From Methylococcales bacterium (lineage in GTDB: Bacteria > Pseudomonadota > Gammaproteobacteria > Methylococcales > Methylomonadaceae): DNA of 6,326 nt. The stretch spans positions 1 through 6,326 of the forward strand of contig JAGLEW010000129.1 of the NCBI GenBank assembly GCA_023144875.1. Direction: 5' to 3'. Made by a program: the position numbers and the translations under genes. Under the pieces are notes generated by a model, which was given only the letters and a program-made list of their open reading frames with translations, searched no databases and had not been told where the DNA came from. Positions 1 to 5,543 of the stretch are shown in pieces. Every line of letters starts with the position of its first letter. The stretch's first letter is position 1.

Positions 1-512
1 ATTAAAACATCATGGGACAGCGCCGCCACTGAGCCTAGCGCAAATTTATATTCAAAACGCCATGCGACATAAATTAAAATACCAAACATTGACCAGAGTA
101 GGGCTAATCCACCATCTTGGGCGAGTTCATCACCGACTTGAGGCCCGACAAACTCAACCCGTCTTACCGTAATTTTTTCGTTACTATCTTTGTTGAGTAT
201 TTCTAAAACTTGGGCGCTTAATTTGGCATTACTCATACCTTCTTTGGGTTTGAGGCGAATTAAAACATCTTTGGTGGTGCCAAAATTTTGTACGGTTGCA
301 TCATCAAAACCATTATTTTCTAAGGCTTCACGGATATGTGTTAAATCGGCTGATTTTTGGTAGCCAAGCTCTACTAAAGTACCCCCTGTAAAATCAATAC
401 CCAGCTTTAAGTTTTGAATCGCCAGTGATGCAATCGACGCTATCAATAAAATCGCCGAAAAAATCATGGCAATTTTTCGTTTATTTAAAAAGTTAATATC
501 TTGTTTAAACAT
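1..512 (-). CDS. secF: SecF, protein translocase subunit (N-terminal part, cut by window edge)
   Basis: SecF is the inner-membrane partner of SecD; together they use proton motive force to help complete protein export through SecYEG. The visible 170 codons begin MFKQDINFLNKRK at an ATG whose complement is 510-512, and they stay open to the left edge, so roughly the C-terminal half (the family is about 300-320 residues) is missing. Seen directly: a first membrane segment at about residues 13-32, the family motif GIDFTGG at 38-44, a periplasmic region, then VGPQVGDEL at 122-130 and the start of the second membrane segment followed by WRFEYKFALGSVAALSHDV, all typical of SecF. The start lies 19 bases after the secD stop and is preceded by TAGGG with 10 bases of spacing, so it is an operon gene with its own ribosome binding site. 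Identity is near certain. Confidence 0.97.
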   Translation of the reverse strand, partial: MFKQDINFLNKRKIAMIFSAILLIASIASLAIQNLKLGIDFTGGTLVELGYQKSADLTHIREALENNGFDDATVQNFGTTKDVLIRLKPKEGMSNAKLSAQVLEILNKDSNEKITVRRVEFVGPQVGDELAQDGGLALLWSMFGILIYVAWRFEYKFALGSVAALSHDVL

Positions 513-531
513 AATTTAGTTGCCCTAAAAA

Positions 532-2382
532 TTAAAGTGAAAGTTTTTCAATACGACGATTGCCATACAATATATTAATCAGCATTCGTGTGCCGAGAAT
601 AGAGGTAAACATGGAGCTTAAAATACCAATGGATAAGGTAATAGCAAAGCCTTTAATAGGGCCTGTTCCGAAACCAAATAATACCAGTGCAACTAATAAA
701 GTGGTGATATTGGCATCAAAAATAGTTGAAAAAGCTTTTTCATAGCCTAGGAAAATACTGGACTGCGGGGTGTTACCGCTTTTAATTTCTTCTTTAATCC
801 GCTCAAAAATTAATACGTTGGCATCAACCGCCATTCCAACCGTCAATACGATACCTGCGATACCAGGTAAGGTTAAGGTCGCTTGTATCATAGAGAGTAC
901 AGCGATGATAATCACTAAATTAAAGGCTAAGGCGATGTTTGCGACAAAACCAAAGACCCGATAATAAACCAACATAAAGACTAAAACTAAGGCTAAACCG
1001 ACCATCACAGAGTTGAAGCCTTTATCAATATTATCTTGTCCAAGGCTTGGCCCTACGGTACGTTCTTCAATAATATCAACGGGAGCAGCTAGCGCGCCTG
1101 CTCTTAATAATAAGGATAAGGTTCGAGCTTCTTCAGGGCTGCCTAAACCTGTGGTTTGAAAACGTTTACTGAAAACCCCTTGAATGGTGGCAACACTAAT
1201 CACTTTTTCAATTTTTTCTTTAAATTCTTTTTTAACGCCATTCACGATACGCTTTTTAGTTTTGTATTCAATAAAGACGACCGCCATTGGTTTACCCACA
1301 TTTTTCTGAGTGAGCTTCCCCATTTTTTTAGCGCCAATCCCATTTAAGCTAATTGAGACAGCGGGTGAGTTATTTTCATCCATGGTATAAGCGGCATCCA
1401 CGATTTCAGCCCCTGTGACGATAACACGGCGTTTTAATAAAATAGGGTTACCGTCGGTTTCATGATACAAACGGCTTCCGATAACAGGTAAGCCTTTTAC
1501 AGCGGTTTGAACATCATGTTCAACATCGACTAAACGATATTCTAAGGTGGCGGTTTTACCTAAAATTTCTTTAGCTTTCGTGGTGTCTTGTATACCAGGA
1601 AGCTGTATTACAATCCGATTGTCGCCTTGTTGTTGAATCACAGGCTCTGCAACACCGATTTCATTAACACGGTTACGCAAGGTAGTCATGTTTTGATCTA
1701 AAGCAAATTCTCTAATGTCTTGTTGTTTTTTCTGAGAAAGACTTAGCAGTAAGGTGTTTTCGGCGTCTGACGCTTCGGTCATGGATAGCTCTCGAAAATC
1801 ACTATTTAAAAAGCTTTGGGTGGCAATATTATCTTCTGAGTTTTTTAAGATGACTTTAATTTTACCTTGCTCTTTGGTCACCGACTTGTAATAAATTTTA
1901 TGCGATCTTAAGGCGGCTTTGACATCCATATAGGCACGTTCTTCCGCTTGCTTAATGGCCGCAGGCATATCTACTTCTAATAAAAAATGTACTCCGCCGC
2001 GTAAATCTAAGCCTAAATACATGGGACTAGCATTAAAAGCTCGCAACCATAATGGGGTTGCAGGGGCTAAATTTAATGCCGTTGTAATATTATTACCGAG
2101 TTTGGATTTAAGTAAGTCAGAGGCTTTTAATTGATCGTCGGTATTATTAAAACGCACCAAGACTTTATTGCGTTTAAATTCAAACTCTTTAATGGGTAAT
2201 CCCGCTTTATCCAGTTCAGCCTTGATAGCATCGGCTTGTTTTTGGTCTAGTTTGGTCGTAGCGCTGGAGGCAAGTTGTATGGATGGGTCATTGCCAAACA
2301 AGTTAGGTAAGGCATAAAGTGTTCCGATGGCAAAAACCATCAGGATCATCAAATTTTTCCATAAAGGGAAATGGTTTTGCAT
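532..2382 (-). CDS. secD: SecD, protein translocase subunit
   Basis: SecD is an RND-superfamily inner-membrane protein that, with SecF and YajC, pulls secreted proteins from the periplasmic side of the SecYEG channel. The 616 residues match the usual gammaproteobacterial length (E. coli SecD is 615). Visible in order: membrane segment 1 (about 7-29), the LGLDLRGG motif (123-130), the large periplasmic P1 region including RNRVNEIGVAEPVIQQQG (236-253), the VGPSLG motif (443-448), and a C-terminal bundle of five membrane segments (about 455-600). D520 in GMAVDANVLIFERI corresponds to the membrane aspartate of E. coli SecD (D519) needed for proton-driven function; that correspondence is by motif, not alignment. 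The start fits family N-termini (MQNHFPLWKN) and has only a modest GGA six bases upstream. It follows yajC by 48 bases and precedes secF by 19, consistent with one transcript. Nothing looks truncated. Confidence 0.98.
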   Translation of the reverse strand: MQNHFPLWKNLMILMVFAIGTLYALPNLFGNDPSIQLASSATTKLDQKQADAIKAELDKAGLPIKEFEFKRNKVLVRFNNTDDQLKASDLLKSKLGNNITTALNLAPATPLWLRAFNASPMYLGLDLRGGVHFLLEVDMPAAIKQAEERAYMDVKAALRSHKIYYKSVTKEQGKIKVILKNSEDNIATQSFLNSDFRELSMTEASDAENTLLLSLSQKKQQDIREFALDQNMTTLRNRVNEIGVAEPVIQQQGDNRIVIQLPGIQDTTKAKEILGKTATLEYRLVDVEHDVQTAVKGLPVIGSRLYHETDGNPILLKRRVIVTGAEIVDAAYTMDENNSPAVSISLNGIGAKKMGKLTQKNVGKPMAVVFIEYKTKKRIVNGVKKEFKEKIEKVISVATIQGVFSKRFQTTGLGSPEEARTLSLLLRAGALAAPVDIIEERTVGPSLGQDNIDKGFNSVMVGLALVLVFMLVYYRVFGFVANIALAFNLVIIIAVLSMIQATLTLPGIAGIVLTVGMAVDANVLIFERIKEEIKSGNTPQSSIFLGYEKAFSTIFDANITTLLVALVLFGFGTGPIKGFAITLSIGILSSMFTSILGTRMLINILYGNRRIEKLSL

Positions 2383-2430
2383 AGTGATTCCAGCAGATAA
2401 AGAGGGTGACTCTATATTATAATAGGGCGG

Positions 2431-2796
2431 TTAGAATTTTTTGGCTTTTGCTAAATTAGCGGACTTTTTGCCCACAGCTTTGTAGGTACCTTTAGGCATC
2501 ATGTTGGCAATGGCATGGCGTTGTACTTGAATAAAATTATTTTCAGCAATTTCTAATTTGATAAAATTTTCATCAACTTCAGCCACTTTACCTAAAATAC
2601 CGCCGCTGGTAACCACTTCAGTACCTTTTTTTAGAGCTTCTAACATCGATTTTTGTTCTTTCGATTTTTTAGATTGTGGGCGAATGAACATGAAATAAAA
2701 GAAGGCTAAAATGGCCAATGGAAATAACATGCCTTCGATACCAGGCTGGCTGGCAGGTTCGCCTGCCGCAATTGCATCTGAAATAAAAAAACTCAT
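2431..2796 (-). CDS. yajC: YajC, Sec translocase accessory subunit
   Basis: YajC is a small single-span inner-membrane protein that associates with SecD and SecF in the Sec holotranslocon. The 121 residues begin MSFFISDAIA, nearly the same as E. coli YajC. One membrane segment lies at about 22-39 (rich in L, F, A), followed by the hallmark FIRPQSKKSKEQK and a cytoplasmic domain with TSGGILGKV and a PKGTYKA ending. The chain then runs on by about a dozen residues in a lysine-rich tail (GKKSANLAKAKKF) that the 110-residue E. coli protein lacks. The start is supported by a strong site: the minus strand reads AAGGTAAGG just before it, with the distal AAGG eight bases from the ATG. It lies 64 bases after tgt and 48 before secD, in the standard gammaproteobacterial order. 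Confidence 0.97.
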   Translation of the reverse strand: MSFFISDAIAAGEPASQPGIEGMLFPLAILAFFYFMFIRPQSKKSKEQKSMLEALKKGTEVVTSGGILGKVAEVDENFIKLEIAENNFIQVQRHAIANMMPKGTYKAVGKKSANLAKAKKF

Positions 2797-2799
2797 GAA

Positions 2800-2808
2800 C
2801 CTTACCTT
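2800..2808 (-). promoter_or_regulatory. Ribosome binding site of yajC
   Basis: The minus strand reads AAGGTAAGG, a doubled Shine-Dalgarno-like motif. The distal AAGG (2805-2808) sits eight bases from the yajC ATG, an ideal distance; the proximal one is too close. This is the clearest ribosome binding site of the minus-strand operon and contrasts with tgt upstream of it, which has none that I can see. Confidence 0.6.
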
Positions 2809-2830
2809 ATAATATTATTATTAAAATAGC

Positions 2831-2851
2831 TTATTGATAAAACATCAATAA
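2831..2851 (-). repeat. Perfect 8-bp inverted repeat between tgt and yajC
   Basis: TTATTGAT (2831-2838) and ATCAATAA (2844-2851) are perfect reverse complements separated by five bases. The transcript of the tgt operon could form an AT-rich hairpin here, 10 bases after the tgt stop and about 35 before the yajC start. No T-run follows it in the direction of transcription, so it is not a standard intrinsic terminator. An mRNA processing or stability element, or chance in AT-rich spacer, are the alternatives. Confidence 0.4.
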
Positions 2852-2860
2852 AACGTTCCA

Positions 2861-3976
2861 TTATGACACAGTTGGTACGCTTTTTTGTTGTTGATAGTAA
2901 AATTCTTTCACAAAATTTTCGAGCTTTTGTTGGCTAATTGCCTCGCGTAAATCATTCATTAAATTTAAATAGTAATATAAATTATGGATGGTATTTAATC
3001 GTCCTCCGAGCATTTCGTGGCATTTATCAAGATGCTTTAAATAGGCTCTTGAATAATTTTGACAGGTATAGCAATCGCAGGATTCATCTAAAGGGCGGGT
3101 ATCAAGACGATATTTATTGTTGCGAATTTTAATCACCCCTGTTGAAGTGAAAAGGTGTCCATTTCGTGCATTGCGGGTTGGCATTACGCAATCAAATAAA
3201 TCAATCCCCCGTCGTACTGATTCGACTAAATCTTCAGGCGTGCCAACCCCCATTAAATAACGTGGTTTGTCGGATGGCATTTGGGTGTGTAAGCCTTCTA
3301 AGGTTGCCATCATTTCTTCTTTAGGTTCGCCCACAGACAAGCCACCAATGGCGTAACCATCAAAGCCAATATCAATTAAAGTCTTCAACGATTCTTGACG
3401 CAAAGGGTCGTACATTCCCCCTTGAACTATCCCAAATAAGGCCGCAGGATTGTCACCATGAGCGTCTTTGCTGCGTTTCGCCCATCTTAATGACAAGCGC
3501 ATAGACTCTGCCGCTTCTTGGTAGCTTGCAGGATAGGGCGTGCACTCATCAAAAATCATCACAATATCTGAGCCTAAATCGCGCTGAACTTGCATGGACT
3601 CTTCGGGTCCCATAAAAATTTTTGAGCCATTAATGGGGGATTTAAAGGTGACACCTTTTTCGGTAATTTTTCGTAATGCGCCTAAACTAAAGACTTGAAA
3701 GCCCCCTGAGTCGGTTAAAATAGGTTTATCCCAGTGCATAAAATCGTGCAAATCTCCATGGGCTTTAATAACATCCATTTGCGGGCGCAACATTAAATGA
3801 AAAGTATTGCCTAAAATAATTTGTGCGCCTATGCCTTTAAGATCTTCAGGGGTGAGGGATTTTACAGTGCCATAGGTGCCTACAGGCATGAACATGGGGG
3901 TTTGAATCGTACCGCGTTCAAATTCAAGCTGACCACGGCGCGCATGTCCATCAGTATTTTTTAGAGTAAATTTCAT
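2861..3976 (-). CDS. tgt: Queuine/preQ1 tRNA-guanine transglycosylase
   Basis: Tgt swaps guanine at the wobble position 34 of tRNAs with GUN anticodons for the precursor preQ1, on the way to queuosine; it is a cytoplasmic TIM-barrel enzyme. The 371 residues compare with 375 in E. coli. Visible: MPVGTYGTVKSL (30-41), TDSGGFQVFSLG (88-99) with the substrate-side aspartate D89, FDECTP (142-147, D143), GIVQGG (182-187), GGLSVGEP (211-218), and GIDLFDCVMPTRNAR (257-271), in which D262 matches the catalytic nucleophile. The zinc site is complete: C300, C302 and C305 in CDCYTC, plus H331 in NTIHNLYYY. The start matches family N-termini (MKFTLKNTDGHARRG), but no Shine-Dalgarno is visible upstream. 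It heads the yajC-secD-secF operon; queA, which precedes tgt in E. coli, is not next to it here, since ubiG faces away instead. Confidence 0.98.
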   Translation of the reverse strand: MKFTLKNTDGHARRGQLEFERGTIQTPMFMPVGTYGTVKSLTPEDLKGIGAQIILGNTFHLMLRPQMDVIKAHGDLHDFMHWDKPILTDSGGFQVFSLGALRKITEKGVTFKSPINGSKIFMGPEESMQVQRDLGSDIVMIFDECTPYPASYQEAAESMRLSLRWAKRSKDAHGDNPAALFGIVQGGMYDPLRQESLKTLIDIGFDGYAIGGLSVGEPKEEMMATLEGLHTQMPSDKPRYLMGVGTPEDLVESVRRGIDLFDCVMPTRNARNGHLFTSTGVIKIRNNKYRLDTRPLDESCDCYTCQNYSRAYLKHLDKCHEMLGGRLNTIHNLYYYLNLMNDLREAISQQKLENFVKEFYYQQQKSVPTVS

Positions 3977-4019
3977 AAAATTTGGAAAAGTTTATTGTTC
4001 GACTTATATTATGGGCAAG

Positions 4020-4030
4020 GTAAACCATGC
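4020..4030 (+). repeat. Copy 1 of 11-base repeat GTAAACYATGC
   Basis: GTAAACCATGC here recurs as GTAAACTATGC at 4131-4141 with one mismatch; counting the next five bases, 13 of 16 positions agree. In both copies a purine-rich motif (AAGG here, AGAG there) stands six bases before the ATG inside the repeat. Here that ATG opens an 8-codon frame (4027-4053). It may be a duplicated operator or start region, or chance in an AT-rich spacer. Confidence 0.35.
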
Positions 4031-4041
4031 GTTTAGGCATG
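4021..4041. repeat. Two overlapping, mutually exclusive inverted repeats
   Basis: TAAAC (4021-4025) pairs with GTTTA (4031-4035) around a CATGC loop, while CATGC (4026-4030) pairs with GCATG (4037-4041) around GTTTAG. Each stem is five perfect base pairs, and forming one excludes the other. The block lies 45-65 bases upstream of tgt and about 130 upstream of ubiG. It could be a protein-binding site or a small RNA switch, but the stems are short and either could arise by chance. Confidence 0.3.
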
Positions 4042-4130
4042 AGTTGTGGTTAATTTGGTAAGGATTTATTGGGTATATAGGGCGGGGTAAGTTTTTATTC
4101 TATTGGCTTTCTACTTAAGTCGGTAATAGA

Positions 4131-4141
4131 GTAAACTATGC
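4131..4141 (+). repeat. Copy 2 of 11-base repeat GTAAACYATGC
   Basis: GTAAACTATGC matches copy 1 (4020-4030) except at one base. The ATG inside it (4138-4140) is the start of the 12-codon frame that runs into ubiG, and AGAG at 4128-4131 stands six bases before that ATG. The pair brackets most of the divergent gap, with starts 111 bases apart. Confidence 0.35.
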
Positions 4142-4176
4142 TTTCATTAAGAAAAACGAATGCCATATTGCCATGA
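4138..4176 (+). CDS. Possible 12-residue leader peptide overlapping the ubiG start
   Basis: An open frame begins at the ATG at 4138, encodes MLSLRKTNAILP and ends at TGA 4174-4176, which overlaps the ubiG ATG (4173-4175) as ATGA. AGAG lies six bases before its start, whereas ubiG itself has no clear Shine-Dalgarno motif. Seen directly: the frame, the overlap and the motif. Inferred: ribosomes ending on this short frame could reinitiate at ubiG, so translating it would set ubiG expression. The peptide shows no run of a single amino acid that would suggest classic attenuation. At this length it could easily be chance, and no function is claimed for the peptide itself. Confidence 0.25.
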   Translation: MLSLRKTNAILP

Positions 4177-4877
4177 TAACAGATAACGTACATTTAGATG
4201 AAATTAATAAATTTGGCTCTCAAGCAGAGCGCTGGTGGGATCCGCAGGGAGATTTCAAAACCTTACATGATGTAAATCCTTTGCGATTACAGTTTATTAA
4301 GGAATACGCCGCGCTTGATGGAAAAGAACTGATTGATGTGGGCTGTGGTGGTGGTATTTTAACCGAAGGTTTGTCTAAAAATGGGGCGAATGCTTTAGGG
4401 ATTGACCTCAGTGAAGAATTAATTGATATTGCTGATTTACATGGACTGGAATCAGGGGTTAGTGCAAAATATAAAAAAATCAGTGTCGAAGCATTGGCTG
4501 AAACACATGCTGAAAAATTTGATCATATAACGTGCATGGAAATGTTGGAACATGTTCCTGATGCAGGGTCGGTTATTTCAGCGTGTGCAAAATTAGTCAA
4601 ACCAGGGGGGATGGTGTTCTTTTCAACGCTTAATCGTCAACCTAAAGCTTATGTGCTGGCAATTGTCGCGGCTGAATATGTTTTACGGATGTTGCCGAAA
4701 GGAACACACAGTTATAAAACGTTTATTAAGCCCTCAGAACTAAGCGCCTCAGCTCGTACCGCAGGCTTGGAATTACGCGGTATGGTGGGAATTGAATACA
4801 ACCCTTTAACCAAACAATTTCATTTGGGCAAAGATGTGGATGTAAATTATATCGCTGCCTATCAACGTCCTATTTAG
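4173..4877 (+). CDS. ubiG: UbiG, ubiquinone biosynthesis O-methyltransferase
   Basis: UbiG is the SAM-dependent enzyme that performs both O-methylations of ubiquinone biosynthesis (EC 2.1.1.222 and 2.1.1.64). The 234 residues are close to E. coli's 240. The N-terminus carries the UbiG signature INKFGSQAERWWDPQGDFKT and NPLRLQFI (11-42). The Rossmann methyltransferase fold shows motif I LIDVGCGGGILTE (53-65), the acidic GIDLS (76-80), and FDHITCMEMLEHVPD (116-130). Residues around 167-187 (AEYVLRMLPKGTHS then FIKP) match the UbiG-specific insertion that in E. coli contacts membrane lipid. The start is fixed by family comparison, although no strong ribosome binding site precedes it; a short upstream frame overlaps the ATG and may couple to it. 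It opens the plus-strand operon, and the next gene begins at the base after its stop. Confidence 0.97.
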   Translation: MITDNVHLDEINKFGSQAERWWDPQGDFKTLHDVNPLRLQFIKEYAALDGKELIDVGCGGGILTEGLSKNGANALGIDLSEELIDIADLHGLESGVSAKYKKISVEALAETHAEKFDHITCMEMLEHVPDAGSVISACAKLVKPGGMVFFSTLNRQPKAYVLAIVAAEYVLRMLPKGTHSYKTFIKPSELSASARTAGLELRGMVGIEYNPLTKQFHLGKDVDVNYIAAYQRPI

Positions 4878-5543
4878 ATGGCGTTTTATTTAGAATGTGT
4901 TTTATTTGATCTTGATGGCACGTTGGTTGATACCGCCCCTGATTTAATCGCCTGTTTAAACAGTGCTTTGAATGTGCATGGTTTTGAGGCGGTGGATAGC
5001 AAAAAAATTACCCCGTATATCTCGCACGGCGCAGGTGCTATGATTAAACAATCAGACCTAAAAACCACCCAAAAAACTGAGGCTGAAATTTTAAAAACTA
5101 TGCTCTTGCATTATGAAACTGATATTTTACGTTACGGTGGTTTTTTTGACGGCATTGAAGCAACACTGCGCTTTATCGAACAAAATGGTTTGAAATGGGG
5201 CGTGATTACTAATAAACAAAAACGCTTTACCGAGCCTTTAGCGCATGCGCTTAATATAACTGAACGAGTGGCTTGTCTTATTAGTGGGGATACCACCTCA
5301 AACAGTAAGCCACATCCTGAACCCATGTTAGCAGGATGCGAGCAAGCGGGAGTAAACCCTAAAAACTGTGTTTATATTGGTGATGCAAAGCACGATATGA
5401 TGGCGGGGCAATCGGTCAACATGAAAACTTTGGCGGCGGTTTATGGGTATTTAACCCCTAAAGATCGTCCTCAAACATGGGGAGCGGAGGCATTATTAAC
5501 AGCCCCAACAGAGATTAAAGCATGGATAAAAACAGTATTATGA
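4878..5543 (+). CDS. mupP: HAD phosphatase of Gph/MupP type, probable N-acetylmuramate-6-phosphate phosphatase
   Basis: This is a haloacid-dehalogenase-superfamily phosphatase with an alpha-helical cap. All four catalytic motifs are visible in 221 residues: FDLDGTLVDT (10-19, nucleophile D11 and acid/base D13), VITNK (109-113, T111), K144 in SKPHPEP, and YIGDAKHD (166-173, D169 and D173 for magnesium). By general similarity it would be called phosphoglycolate phosphatase (Gph). Its place directly after ubiG and before a YciK-like SDR is the setting of MupP in Pseudomonas, which removes phosphate from MurNAc-6-phosphate so that AmgK and MurU can recycle it to UDP-MurNAc. The C-terminal YGYLTPKDRPQTWGA (189-203) also resembles that group from memory. 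Start and ubiG stop abut (TAGATG), suggesting translational coupling. HAD phosphatase is certain; the MupP substrate is inferred, and Gph remains possible. Confidence 0.85.
   Translation: MAFYLECVLFDLDGTLVDTAPDLIACLNSALNVHGFEAVDSKKITPYISHGAGAMIKQSDLKTTQKTEAEILKTMLLHYETDILRYGGFFDGIEATLRFIEQNGLKWGVITNKQKRFTEPLAHALNITERVACLISGDTTSNSKPHPEPMLAGCEQAGVNPKNCVYIGDAKHDMMAGQSVNMKTLAAVYGYLTPKDRPQTWGAEALLTAPTEIKAWIKTVL

Larger units (their letters stand above)
3977..4172. promoter_or_regulatory. Divergent control region between tgt and ubiG
   Basis: This 196-base AT-rich gap separates two outward-facing operons and must hold both promoters unless transcription enters from elsewhere. For tgt, the minus strand carries CATAATATAAG about 35 bases before the start, a fair -10 candidate (CATAAT or TATAAG) without a good -35. 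For ubiG, TTGGCT (4103-4108) followed by TAGAGT (4127-4132) at 18-base spacing is a weak pair. The region also holds an 11-base repeat (4020-4030 and 4131-4141), a pair of overlapping inverted repeats at 4021-4041, and two tiny open frames. I see no terminator and no recognisable riboswitch. Function as a two-way promoter is inferred from gene layout; exact promoter positions are uncertain. Confidence 0.5.

Noticed and set aside
560..1347. Plus-strand open frames of about 60 codons at 560-745, 770-964 and 1156-1347
   Set aside because: They lie entirely antisense to secD, which has full-length family motifs; they show no domain or start signal and have biased composition as expected for shadows.
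2401..2413. Small inverted repeat AGAGGGTGACTCT between yajC and secD
   Set aside because: Only a 4-bp stem without a T-run; too weak to call a terminator or processing site.
2938..3132. Plus-strand 64-codon open frame
   Set aside because: Antisense to the conserved C-terminal zinc-site region of tgt; no independent support.
4027..4053. 8-codon frame MRLGMSCG with AAGG six bases upstream
   Set aside because: Too short to annotate as a gene and not adjacent to another start; kept only as part of the repeat observation.
3977..4172. preQ1 riboswitch upstream of tgt
   Set aside because: Looked for because tgt uses preQ1; the minus strand shows no compact stem with an A-rich tail leading into a Shine-Dalgarno motif as in the known preQ1 classes.
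4605..4610. Run of six G in ubiG as a possible phase-variation tract
   Set aside because: It encodes the conserved KPGG segment of the methyltransferase and is too short to be a likely slippage switch.
4886..5326. Minus-strand open frames at 4886-5068 and 5132-5326
   Set aside because: Antisense to the phosphatase gene, whose four HAD motifs show which strand is coding.
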